From contig JAGYXB010000372.1 in assembly GCA_022495005.1 (NCBI GenBank), positions 620,001 through 684,000 on the forward strand: a stretch of 64,000 nucleotides of DNA, read 5' to 3'. A program made the position numbers and the translations under genes. The stretch's first letter is position 1. Every line of letters begins with the position of its first letter. Below the pieces are notes generated by a model, which was not told the DNA's origin, did not search any database, and worked only from the letters and a program-made list of their open reading frames with translations. Positions 53,736-64,000 of this stretch are shown here, piece after piece. Source of the stretch: Rhyacophila brunnea (taxonomy: Eukaryota; Arthropoda; Insecta; Trichoptera; Rhyacophilidae).

Positions 53736-56700
53736 ATGGAATTCAAAAGCGAACCCGTGGACTTAGACATCAATCCCGGAACTCCGTTCAGTGCTATAGA
53801 TATACCGATTAAACGTTCACGCAGCCCGGAAGAAGTAACGTTACGATCATACTGCTTTATTAAGCAATTCCGTGTTGAGCATTCGTACGCCGCCAGTATG
53901 GAGGTATTTATATTGATACAACACCCCCCTGCAAACTAATTGTACAATTTTTTCACCCATATAAGTCAAGGCACAGTACCAATTATTGTATGGTTAATGT
54001 TTGATACTCAACCCGTGGAATCATTTTAGTTCCTATCAAATTAAATGTCGTTTGGACAGTAGGTAGGTACACGTACACTCCATACTAGGCGATTATTTAA
54101 AGCCTACCTTCTTAAGAAAAATATTTTTTAATTGCATATTGACATATTTATATACTTAATCACTTCTTTATTTTATGTTCTATAAAAATAATTTATTTTG
54201 CCAACGAAAGATGTCGTATATGTAGGAATGTATTACAGTATTACACAGTTTACAAAACAATCTGCAAAGCTATTAAGAAATATACCACAGCGCGCCATAT
54301 ATCTTGGACGTAAATAAATTTCCGATTATGTGTGAAATAATTCTGAATTTTTTTCGTATGGACTTTACGTCTCGTAACCTCAGCAAGTCTGTTGATTTGT
54401 ATGAAATAAGGTAAGCTCCTATCGCAGAGCCTAAAACATTCGCGCATAATATTGTTGTCACGACTGCGCACTTTGTCCAAAATCATTAATAATAGAATAA
54501 TTAAAAAAATATTTCAACGACATTTAATCGAATATTAATAAATAAGTAAGTATAGATTGTTTTTAAAAATAAAAATAAATTTTATCTAATGATTTTTGAT
54601 GGGTATAAATGTTTTGAAAAATACGTAATTTAAACAAATCGCTCATTTTTATGTCATCAATGAGTTTTTGAAGTTTCATTGAATTAGTGTGTCGTTGTCA
54701 TTTATTAGTGTGTACCTATTCATTAGTAGTAAATATCGTACTATTCTCGTAAGTATACCTGACAAGTGTGCTCTTTTTATCAGATCTCCATAGTCTACCT
54801 CTTTCCAAAAGTCACCCTTCGCCACTGGTATACGTAGGTAGTAATTTGCTTGTTTAACACCACGATGTGGCATTGTTTCTTCTAAAAAAAGAGTAAACAT
54901 TTCCACAGTTGTCTATCAGTACATTTGCACATGCTATCTGTTCGCACGTTGCCCACTGAAGAAGGAAGCCGATACATTACACGACTGGTCCTACTTTTCG
55001 CCCCTCCCGTTGTCTATGGTTGACCTGTCATTGCCTGTCATTGTCTATAGAGTGCTCATACTGACGCGTCTGTCGTGTTCACTTGTCGGAGTATTCTTAG
55101 TTTCAGATTATTTTAACTTATCTTGGAGACCTTGGAGTTCATTTGATTTAGTGGTTATGTGTTATTAATAATTGGAAGTGACGATCAAAGTAATTAAACT
55201 TCTTCTGTGTATAATAATATCATAATACACTAGGACGTTTGTCAATGTGACAGTCGATTCTAAACGACAATAACTATTAACTTATTTGTACTCTTCAGTC
55301 ATGAATACCAAACTACCCTTGCAAGTACGTTATCAATAAATAGTTTGGCAGTGGACCACTCGTCGCTTGTGCAAAAAGTTATGCTCTGGCTTTATTAATC
55401 TAAAGATGGCGACGGTTCGCAGTAAGCTACAATAATATATATTACATCAGTGGCGAAGGGTGGAGGTATGCTGCTTAGATCCGAACATGTCCATTAGGCG
55501 GAGAACTACTTATAAGACATCCTCTGGATATGGGAATATCCGAGAATGTGCACCGACAACAGGAAAGTGATACTCAAGTTGGTCCAACCAGCTGTTAAAA
55601 CTCATTATGTGCGTCCAACGCAACTAGTGCATTGCCTATTACCCGGCCATGAGATATAATTAGCATGTTATTTAAATGTCGTAATTAATTAGTAATTAAC
55701 AGGTACGCAGTGAATGCGTTAAGACGATACATCAATGAAACGGCAAATAATTTTCAATTATAGGCGCGACGAAATTTAGGACTCGCTGGCATTCGGAGAG
55801 CGAGCGTCGAGCTAGGAACACGTCAATTTGTTCCGTGGCGACGGGGGTATTTATTTTTAAATCGTGTAAAGATGACTGAAAACGTTACCATTTACTTGAA
55901 AAAGAAAACATGTCAATGCATATATTATTATTGTTATAAATAGAACATGGTGTGTAAAACTCCCACCTCCGCTCCCGTTATGTATATGCAGCCACAATAA
56001 TAAACCGATCATTAAATGTACGCATGTTGTATTTATATGACAAATTATATTTCGTTCGGCATGCGTCATTTGCACCCGCGACCCGCAATATGCGCATCGC
56101 CTAGCCACGATCTTTTTAGACCATGCCTCAACTGAGGTATAGCCTTAAGCCTATCGTGCCATCCGACCAGCACCGCGATTTCCTAACTATCGACTCGTGT
56201 GTCAGCCGACGACATGACGTAATTGTGACGTCAGCCAATACACGCTCGAGGCATGCCGCCCAGCGCACAGTGCTCACCATAGATATTATTATGATGAAAC
56301 ACCTATATGTGTATGGTGACAATGAATAGCGCCACTGTCTGACCAGCGTTATTTTCTCGAATGCTATTATCACTCCGGTAGTACGTCACAATGATGTCAT
56401 ATGACGTCATGTCCACCGGGCAGCTTGCACTCGCAAGTTCTAACATAGGGCCCCAGTAGGTCTATTCTATACTTATCGACCGCTAAAGTGATAAATAGTA
56501 TCAAACTTAGGGTATGTTTGTATCAAAGTGTTAGCACTTATTGTAACAATGACAATAAGATATTTTTTTTTGTTGCAATAAGTGCTATATATTAACAGCA
56601 GCAAGATAGGTGGTATTAAAATATAGCACTTATTGCAAAAATAAAAGTCAACTTATTGTAATTGTTACAATAAGTGCTAATATTTTGATATAAACCTACC

Positions 56701-59700
56701 TTAAGTTTGTTAATATTTATCAGTTTATCACTTTGGCGGTCAATAAGTATACAATAGACCCACTGGACAGGTTATAGCTTTCAAAAGATATGTGCGTCTT
56801 ATTGCGGACGTGAAGATTATTTCACATAGTTTTTATATGTCCATATTATTAATATGTCGTTATTTCTATGACCAAACCACCTAATTATGTCAATTGATGT
56901 TTATACTTTTTATTACGACTATTAATAATATTTTGTTGTGCATTTATAAACCATCATCATCTGCCGGGGTCAATCCACTGCTGGATGAAGGCCTCCCCAA
57001 GCTTTTTCCAACTCTCTCGGTCCTGTGTCGTTCGCTGCCACGTATTTCCGCCGAACTTTGTCAGTTCGTCAATCCAGCGGCTTTTAGGGCGACCTTGTGG
57101 CCGTTTCGTGCCCCTTGGGTACAATTGGATGACAGCATTTGTCCAACGGCAAGAGAGCAATGTGCCCCGCCCATCTCCATTTCAGCTGTTTCGCAACGTC
57201 TATTACATCGTGTACTCCTGTCTGCTTCCTAACCCATTCGTTTCTCTTACGGTCCTTTCGCGTGATGCTCAACATATGCCTCGCTGTGCGACTCTTAGCC
57301 TTTGTGTTGAGAATCCACGTCCCGCAGCAATACGTGAGCACGGGCAGCACACATTGGTTGAACACCATACGCTTAAGACATAATGGTAGGTCATTCTTGA
57401 AGATACTATTCAGACGTCCGAAAGCACTCCATCCCAGGTTTGTTCTGCGAGCAATTTCATCGTGCATGCTTCCGTCTATGGGCACCTGCTGTCCGAGATA
57501 GACATAGCTGCTTACTTGCATTTATAAATACCATCATGTTAATATAAATATAATTAATTATGTGTATGTGCCTAATTGCTTTATGCTTTATGATAATATA
57601 TCAAACTTCTTAATCATGTCTTATATTATTGTATAAAGGGCAAACTGTTGAATAAATAAAATGATACGTATTACATGCGTAAAATTAATATAATATATGC
57701 AGCTCTATAAAGTTGGTTTCATCCAGTATAATATAGTAAAACTTTATACTGATTGTCTGTCAACACAAATTGCATTTAGTGAATTTTACTGTGTAGTGAA
57801 TTTTATTTTAGGTGATCAAATCTAATCAAAAATTTAGTTAGTCACATGACTATTAACTCATTTAGACAGTCTGACAACGCGACTGGGGCGTTTGCGTTAG
57901 TTGGCCATTACATATAATTAACATGATATTTAAATGTGTTTATAAAAATGTAATTGATATTGTTATACTCTCACAAGACCCGAAAGACCTCCAAGGTAGA
58001 ATGCAAGAACTCGCGGATGTCAGTCAAACGGTCGGTCTAAAGATAAATGTCTCAAAGACAAAAGTGTTGAGGAACTGTTTTTCGGACCCTGCGATTATCT
58101 GTATTTCTGGCACCCAACTCGAGCAAGTTAGCAGCTACGTCTATCTCGGACAGCAGGTGTCCATAGACGGAAGCATGCACGATGAAATTGCTCGAAGAAC
58201 AAAGCTGGGATGGAATGCTTTCGGACGTCTGAATAGTGTCTTCAAGAGTGACCTACCATTATGTCTTAAGCGTAGGGTGTTCAACCAATGTGTGCTACCT
58301 GTGCTCACGTATGGCTGCGAGACGTGAACCCTCAACACGAGAAATGTCCAAAGGCTAAGAGTCACACAGCGAGGCATGGAGAGGTGCATGTTGGGCATCA
58401 CGCGAAAGGACCGTAAGAGAAACGAATGGGTTAGGAAGCAGACAAGAGTACGCGATGTAATAGACGTTGCCAAACAGCTGAAATGAAGATGGGCGGGGCA
58501 CATTGCTCGCCGAAAGGACGGCCGCTGGACAAATGCCGTCATCAATGGTACCCAAGGGGTACGAAACGGCCACAGGGTCGCCCTAAAAGCCGCTGGATTG
58601 ACGAACTGGTAAAGTTCGACGGAAATACGTGGCAGCAAATGACACAGGACCGAGAGAGTTGGAGAAAGCTCGGGGAGGCCTTCATCCAGCAGTGGATTGA
58701 CCCCGGCTGATGATGATAAAAAAGTAATTAACTGGTCAGCAGTGATTGTATTAATTGCCATCTGATTCCTCATCATGTATTAAATTCCTAATAACTGACT
58801 TCATGCAGCTTCAGTACCTTGATATGATTACAATATTGTTTTCTGATAAGTAAGGTAAGTATATTTATTTGACTTATTTTTGAACAGAGAACATCTTACC
58901 TAGTATAAATATCTGTTAGTATGATAGTATGATAATTAACATCTGTTGTATGTAGTCCAGTAGCGAAAGGGCGGAGGTAGGCTGTTAAGAACCACCATAA
59001 ATGGTGCACACTAAACGTTGTCAGTCATACGTATTTCATTTTAATAAGACACAAGTCTTTAACACAAACCTGCAATCGAGTGAGATGTCCAATTGCATCT
59101 GAGCGACTTACCATGAAATGTAATGTTGAAATATGAAAGAATCTCTTTCGACCATGTCCGATCCTAAAAGGATCATATGGGCCTCCACTTGTTTTCACGC
59201 GAAATGGATGTCAGCCACTTGCTTAACCTATTAGGTCCATACTCTGACACTTACAAATTGAAAAACCTTATTAAATTGCAGATCCGCTATCTCATAACAT
59301 TACGAAACCATATTATACATATATAGGTACTGACTGATTGTATATGAAAAATAATTACAAGATAAAAAGAACTTTTTATGTACAATGTTTTTAAATTTTC
59401 TGTTGAATCATATAAACTTGACTTGACTAGCTTAAACGATAAAAAAAATTGTACTTGACATGTCATATTGATTTCCATAGTAACGCACGTATATATTAAT
59501 AATTTAGTTGCTAAGACCCCAGACCCCTAGCAACCAATAATGGTGTCGAAATAAAATAACTTTTTAAACAAAACAGAATTAACTGAAAATGAATTCAATT
59601 CTACTTAAAGATGGTTAAAAGTATTAAAAACAATGCATTTGACGATCATAGTAAGTAAACTTCATCTGTGCATAATAATATCATAATGCACTAGGACGTT

Positions 59701-61325
59701 TTTCATTGTGACAGTCAATTCTAAACGACAATAACTAATAGTTATAATATATAATATAATAATAATTATATTCTTCAGTCATTATAGAATACCAAACTCT
59801 GCCTGCAAGTACGTTATCAATAAATAGTATGGCATGGTAAAAAAATGCATTGGGCATCGTGTTCTAGTATATTCTAAAAGTTTTAAATGTCTAGCTAGTC
59901 GGGAAGTTAGTTAAAAATCGATTGCAAGATTTGTACCGGACCAATAAGAATACGAGCTAAGAAAAACGTTGTAATGAATATTTAATAAATAATATTATAA
60001 TAATTGAGATCTTGGTTACAGGAATCAGATGACGTCGACATTATTTATTTTTAATTTTGATTTTAATATAACAATATTTTTTTTTATAGAATTCTACTTT
60101 GAAAATGGTCACCGAACGCTGCAATAAGTACGAAATTCGACTGAGCGACGTTGATGTAAATACATGTTTCAAAGGGGGTGATATCGGAAAACACGCGGAA
60201 CCCACATCCGAAGATATTCAAGAAACGGTAATACAGCGCCCCGAGATAACAACAGATGAAAAAAAAGTGAAGCCAAAACTCACCGGTGTAAAACAATACC
60301 ATTGCAATGATTGCTCATTTAAATGCTGGCAACTCAGTCGACTAAAAATACATAAAATGACACATATTTTTGAAAAATCACATGAATGTACTATTTGTTC
60401 ATTAAAATTTGCTTATATTAGTGCGCTCAGAAGACATACAAGCAATACGCATAAAATAAATACGCATACTGGTGAAAAACCTTATCAATGCGATGTTTGT
60501 TCATATAAATGCACGCAAAGTAATACTCTCAAAAGGCATAAAAGGACACATTCTGGTGAAAAACCATATCATTGCAATGTATGCTCGTATGAGTGCTCGG
60601 ACTTGGGTAATCTCAAAAGACATCAGTTAAAACATGCCGAAAAAACAAATCAATGCGCTTTTTGTTCATTAAAATTTACGTTGGTTAGTGATCTCGAAAA
60701 ACATAAAGTGATACATACTCGTGAAAAACCTCATCAATGCGATATTTGTTGTTACAAATGCACGCGTCTTGATATCATGAAAAAACATAAAAAAATGCAT
60801 ACGGTTGAAAAACCATATCAATGTGAATACTGTTCATTTAAATGCTCAGACATAACTACTTTGAAAACGCATGCGAAAACACACATCGCTAAAAAACCTT
60901 ATCAATGCGCCTTTTGTTCATACAAAACTTCGTATTCCAAACGCATTAAAACACATTTTATGACACATACTGGTGAAAAACCACTTCAATGTGATGTATG
61001 TTCATTAAAATTCGCGTTAGCTAATGATCTCAAAAGACATAAGAAAACACATACTGGCGAAAAACCTTATAAATGCGACATATGTCCATATAAATGCACA
61101 AACCTCTGTATCCTTAAAAACCATAAAAGGGTACATTCTGGTGAAAAACCATATCTTTGCGATGTATGCCCATTTAAATGTTCGCAATTAAGTAATCTAA
61201 ATACTCATAAAATGACACATTCTGGTGAAAAACCTTACGAATGCGATGTATGTGAATCCAAGTTCACGGTCTTTTATGCTCTCAAAAAGCATAAAAAGAC
61301 ATGTCATACTATTATTTCAACATAG
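53736..61325 (+). CDS. Gene E: divergent C2H2 zinc-finger protein (about 467 aa)
   Basis: Proposed exons are 53736-53903 and 60090-61325, both phase 0. The donor is GAG|GTATTT and the acceptor TTTTATAG|. Exon 1 gives 56 residues beginning MEFKSEPVDLDINPG, with one FKSE motif. Exon 3 starts NSTLKMVTERC, like NSTQTS of gene D, and RPEITTDEKKVKPK lines up with RHLEITTDELIVKQE of gene C. I found no exon 2 between them; one may exist or be lost. The second exon could also stand alone from ATG 60105. Unlike A-D it lacks the LPK..RI.LRRV block and CCHC finger. Likely the oldest branch of the cluster. The linkage of the two exons is the weakest part of this model. Confidence 0.65.
53904..54947 (+). 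other. Start of E intron, no gene
   Basis: A+T-rich; short overlapping minus frames at 54250-54486 and 54676-54906 show no domain. No exon 2-like PGCSY block found. Confidence 0.4.
54948..55414 (+). mobile_element. 8-bp-TSD MITE, long form, in E intron
   Basis: 467 bp flanked by GTTCGCAC (54940-54947) and GTTCGCAG (55415-55422), 7 of 8 bases equal. GTTGCCCACTGAAGAAGG to AATCTAAAGATGGCGACG. Confidence 0.8.
55723..56144 (-). mobile_element. TTAA-flanked MITE, copy 5
   Basis: TTAA at 55719-55722 and 56145-56148. Reverse orientation: ends with CAACTGAGGTATAGCC. About 80 bp longer than copy 3 owing to an internal stretch near 55945-56020. Confidence 0.85.
56211..56413. repeat. Inverted arms rich in TGACGTCA-like sites
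   Basis: GACATGACGTAATTGTGACG at 56211 is mirrored, with a gap, by CGTCACAATGATGTC and TGACGTCATGTC near 56383-56413. Four or five CRE-like half-sites result. Could be a decayed inverted-repeat element or a regulatory cluster. Confidence 0.5.
56453..56766. mobile_element. Fold-back element, 314 bp, arms about 145 bp
   Basis: CCAGTAGGTCTATTCTATAC at left is mirrored by GTATACAATAGACCCACTGG at right; TTAGCACTTATTGTAAC and TGCAATAAGTGCTATAT are mirrored inside. Loop of about 25 bp. Confidence 0.85.
56950..57525 (-). mobile_element. RTE-type LINE, 3' end fragment
   Basis: Minus frames read VSSYVYLGQQVPIDGSMHDE, then VFNQCVLPVLTY, RKDRKRNEWVRKQTGV, and in another frame YPRGTKRPQGRPKSRWIDEL and LGEAFIQQWIDPG. 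It ends at GATGATGATGG. This is the C-terminal part of an RTE reverse transcriptase, with frame breaks. Confidence 0.8.
57535..59040 (-). mobile_element. Family R7 copy, interrupted by an RTE LINE
   Basis: 57535-57853 and 58736-59040 are together the reverse of 46490-47050. The RTE copy 57925-58715 and a little extra sequence sit between. Confidence 0.7.
57925..58715 (+). mobile_element. RTE-type LINE, 3' end fragment, nested in R7
   Basis: QDPKDLQGRMQELADVSQTV, LKINVSKTKVL, then VSSYVYLGQQVSIDGSMHDE; after stops at about 58324 and 58484, GRWTNAVINGTQ and, in another frame, FIQQWIDPG. Tail TGATGATGATAAAAAAG. Same subfamily as the minus copy 0.4 kb upstream, head to head with it. Confidence 0.8.
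59155..59265 (-). repeat. SINE body fragment
   Basis: GACCATGTCCGATCC, ATGGGCCTCCAC and GAAATGGATGTCAGCCACTT match the body of 23560-23784. The tRNA-like head is missing. Confidence 0.6.
59345..59976 (-). mobile_element. Family R4 copy with a nested fragment
   Basis: Reverse of the 25371-25795 type, ending AGAATACGAGCTAAGAAAAACG. A piece of the long MITE sits at 59640-59843. Confidence 0.65.
59640..59843 (+). mobile_element. MITE fragment nested in R4, 8-bp direct repeats
   Basis: Flanked by AATGCATT at 59632-59639 and 59844-59851. The body (CACTAGGACGTTTTTCATTG, ACCAAACTCTGCCTGCAAGT) is the inner part of the 37445-37909 type and lacks that element's own ends. Confidence 0.65.
60090..61325 (+). 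CDS. Gene E terminal exon: 12 C2H2 fingers
   Basis: Twelve fingers, less alike than those of A-D. Many have a third Cys (CSYKC, CSFKC, CPYKC) after the zinc-binding pair. Finger 2 has a long stretch between its His residues (RHTSNTH) and is followed by an extra HTGEKP linker. Finger 4 has a shortened linker (HAEKTN). The last finger reads KKHKKTCH and the protein ends soon after. No decayed repeats follow the stop, in contrast with A-D. Confidence 0.88.
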   Translation, partial: NSTLKMVTERCNKYEIRLSDVDVNTCFKGGDIGKHAEPTSEDIQETVIQRPEITTDEKKVKPKLTGVKQYHCNDCSFKCWQLSRLKIHKMTHIFEKSHECTICSLKFAYISALRRHTSNTHKINTHTGEKPYQCDVCSYKCTQSNTLKRHKRTHSGEKPYHCNVCSYECSDLGNLKRHQLKHAEKTNQCAFCSLKFTLVSDLEKHKVIHTREKPHQCDICCYKCTRLDIMKKHKKMHTVEKPYQCEYCSFKCSDITTLKTHAKTHIAKKPYQCAFCSYKTSYSKRIKTHFMTHTGEKPLQCDVCSLKFALANDLKRHKKTHTGEKPYKCDICPYKCTNLCILKNHKRVHSGEKPYLCDVCPFKCSQLSNLNTHKMTHSGEKPYECDVCESKFTVFYALKKHKKTCHTIIST

Positions 61326-62382
61326 CCATGTCATGTGGTCATTGAATTATTGGTGGACTGTATTTAAATGAGCAGTGTTAGCAAAAATCTTTACAAAATG
61401 AATAATGAAAGAGTTGGTTGCACTTATAAATTTTCTTAGCGCATAATATAAAAATTTCAGTCTTTTGGCAAATTCACAGGCCGACCGTCTGTCACGATCG
61501 TACCCGATCATGAAAAGTCACATTTGAGTGGTACCCTAGAGTCGTGATGGAATTGGAATAATTCATATCTTTTGGAAACGATCAAATCGGAAGAATATCG
61601 AAAATGTACACTAATGTCTGAATTTACCATATCGTCACTGTTCTGGCAGAAGAAACTAATTCTAAAAAATGACATTTGATATTAGTTATACCAAAATGTT
61701 CCTTATTTCAAAATTTACCGTCTGGAAACCTTCTTAATAAATAAACAGTCTTTATTTTCAATTCATCCTTTTCACGATTACTTAATAAACTCACATTATA
61801 GACCATTTCAAACATTTTAACAACTTCAAAGTCAAATTACTCAAAACTAGTATTCTCCAGTTAGTGTGTTCTGCCAGAACAGAGACGATATTAAGTTACT
61901 GAGAATGGCCGCATATGGCGTTAATATAAACCCACAAATTTGACGTTTACATAATGAAGGAATTGATTATTTTAACTGAATAATAATTGAATGACTAGTA
62001 AATACAAAGTGCAACTTGTTACTTCTTTCTAAATGTCATCTCCAACAGTTTTTATTAGCGATTAAAGATTTTAATGTAACAACTTAATATCGTAAGGAAA
62101 GCCTTTGCTACCAAGCTGACAATAAATAGTTTTTAGTTTATTTATAATTGTCAACATTAGCATTTAAGCGTATAATACTCGTATTATAAATCAATAAAAT
62201 CACAATCGAGTTGGTAGCTGAATAATTTTGTTTAATTGCTATTTTAGGTTGATATCGTTCATGTAATATTGTTCAGATTCTGTGTCAACTGGTGTAATTA
62301 GGCCTTCAAAAATCGCGTCTATTTTTTGAAAAACAACATCACTACATAAATCTTATTTTCAAATTACATAAAGTGAAATGTC
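61326..62382. other. 3' flank of gene E
   Basis: A candidate AATAAA lies near 61737. 61629-61891 is a MITE. 61892-62382 shows only A+T-rich sequence. Confidence 0.45.
61629..61891. mobile_element. Inverted-repeat MITE
   Basis: ATATCGTCACTGTTCTGGCAG at left is mirrored by CTGCCAGAACAGAGACGATAT at right (one mismatch). About 35-bp imperfect ends, non-coding centre. Confidence 0.75.
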
Positions 62383-63240
62383 GTTTTCATCATCATCAGG
62401 GTCGTGACAACCCGGTGTGGGTCCTGGCCTCCTTCAACAGCTCCCTCCACCTGTCCCTATACAGTGTGGCCGCGTTCCAATTTGGTACCCCCAGAATACG
62501 GCAGTCACTGGCAGCTCCATCTAACCAGCGAATCTTTGGCCTCCCTCTTCTTCTATTCTTCTATTGGATAGCTGGAAATCACTCTCTTTGCCGGTTCATT
62601 GTCATTCATACGGTGCACATGACCTAGCCATCGCAGTCTCCTAATCTTAATTGATTGAACTGCGCTGCAATCTTCGTACAGCCCGTAGAGCTCAGCATTA
62701 TATCTTCACCTCCAATTGGTGCCATCCCTGATCGGTCCATACATACGGCGGAGAATTTTTCTTTTAAAGATGTTCAGGGCTCGTTCATTTCGCAGAGTTA
62801 ATGTCCAGGTTTCCGATGCGTAGGTGAGCACTGGCTTTACAAATGTCTTGTAAAGAGTGCTTTTAGTTCGGCGAGATAGTAAGCGGGACTTAAAATGTCT
62901 TAACAGACCAAAGTAGCATTTATTCGCAGACACGATTCTCTTGTTGATTTCTTCTGTAATATCATTATGTCGAGTTACAAGAGATCCAAGGTATATGAAA
63001 CTGTCGACCGTATCAAACTTGTATGCACCAATATCTAACTTTGGTGCGACTTCTCGTGGTGTGACATAGACAGGCATGTATTTAGTTTTTGCCTCATTTA
63101 TTTGTAAACCCATTCTTTTGGCAGAGGTTTCTAGTGCTGTGAATGCCTTTTTCAGCGCCAATTATGATATGGCAATGATGTCGATATCATCGGCATACGC
63201 CAGCAGCTGCACAGGCTTAGTTAGTATCGTGCCTTCTTGA
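62383..63240 (-). mobile_element. RTE-type LINE, 5'-truncated reverse transcriptase
   Basis: Minus frame begins GTILTKPVQLLAYADDIDII, with catalytic YADD at 63186-63197, then a stop and LETSAKRMGLQINEAKTKYM, FIYLGSLVTRHNDITEEI and VLTYASETWTLTLRNERA. After another stop: RRLRWLGHVHRMNDNEPAK and RGRPKIRWLDGAASDC. It ends near GATGATGATGAA. A different, longer RTE subfamily from 57925-58715. Confidence 0.85.
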
Positions 63241-64000
63241 CCAAACTTGAAAAAGTATCTTGTAATTATTTGCTTAATTATTGTAATATCAGATGTCGTA
63301 TTTCATGTTAATTATAAAATTAATCTGTTCTTATTTTTTTTACTTTAATAAAGCTTAATGATAATTATAATATTAAACTTTTTCTCTAAAGTGGTTTCAT
63401 CAAAATACATTTTGTCCCGAATGATTCGTACCAAAGTGTATTTTATCCACATAGTAACATCAAAACAAACTTTGTCCATAATTATATAATTATTATTTCC
63501 TAAAATAAAATAAAATTCACCTTTTTGGTATGTTCTATTATTGTTATAGGTACTTATTCATTTTCGGATATCATACGGTTAAACACATTCTGTAATATTG
63601 CATAAGTACATAATAAGATATCAGTTTTCCCCTTATTTTGGAAAATGAGCTAATGTGGACAAAATACGATTTGAAAAGTTGCTCCTCGTTTCAGATAATA
63701 AGTTGAAGATTAAAGTGTCAAAATTCTCTGGTCTTTCTCGTAATTGACCCCTGTTCATATTACTATGAGTCGGCTCGAAACGGTTTCGGCCACTTTAGAC
63801 CCTCAGAAGAGACATCCTCAAATGGGAACAATTTGGGGCGTGTGATAGTAGGTATACTTAAGATGTTGAATTGAACAAGATGTTACTCAAGAAATGAAAA
63901 TATAATTAATATTAAATTCTACCTGTTTTTAAAAAGTTTGTCGATAGCTATTTCAGTTGTAACACCATTATCAAGACTAGTCTTAGATACTAATCTTAGA
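63241..64000. other. Right end of window, no gene
   Basis: A+T-rich. ATCAAAATACATTTTGTCC, ATCAAAACAAACTTTGTCC and the reverse-oriented GGACAAAATACGATTTGA recur at about 63401, 63459 and 63658, perhaps the ends of an unidentified element. Confidence 0.4.

Noticed and set aside
56894..57501. Plus-strand frames rich in Arg and Pro
   Set aside because: Mirror reads of the minus-strand RTE reverse-transcriptase fragment.

Overview
Insect nuclear DNA, about 65-70% A+T by eye. Supporting signs: spliced genes with GT-AG introns, a CCTAA/TTAGG-type repeat, frequent GTAGGTACCTAC-like strings, and many insect-type transposon families (R1-clade LINE, RTE LINEs, mariner, hAT, piggyBac-like TTAA elements, tRNA-derived SINEs). 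An aphid-like hemipteran or a lepidopteran would fit; I cannot decide between them from sequence alone.

The window holds five paralogous C2H2 zinc-finger genes, here called A to E. A (518-7457, +), B (16175-21083, +) and C (28053-35287, +) are head-to-tail copies of a segmental duplication that also carries shared introns and about 1-2 kb of 3' flank. D (43015-51652, -) is an inverted, more distant paralog. E (53736-61325, +) is the most diverged and lies back to back with D across about 2.1 kb. A to D share one plan: a short acidic first exon, a second exon ending in a PGCSY..Y.P..Q block, and a long third exon with a conserved LPK..RI.LRRV.YF block, one CCHC finger and a tandem array of 28-residue fingers (16, 6, 17 and 9 repeats; E has 12). 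All introns are phase 0. Each N-terminal exon carries several psi-K-x-E SUMO-consensus motifs. My reading is a young, expanding family of nuclear DNA-binding, probably SUMO-dependent, transcriptional regulators with rapidly changing arrays. Gene C has two copies of exon 2.

Most of the remaining sequence is transposon debris, much of it nested. It includes an eroded R1-clade LINE between A and B, a TTAA-flanked MITE family (five copies), a MITE family with 8-bp target duplications that has settled in intron 1 of A, B and C, RTE and CR1/jockey-like LINE tails, hAT and mariner fragments, SINEs, fold-back elements and minisatellites. Nested insertions and the paralogous introns supply empty sites that prove several insertions. 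No non-repeat gene other than the zinc-finger cluster was found.
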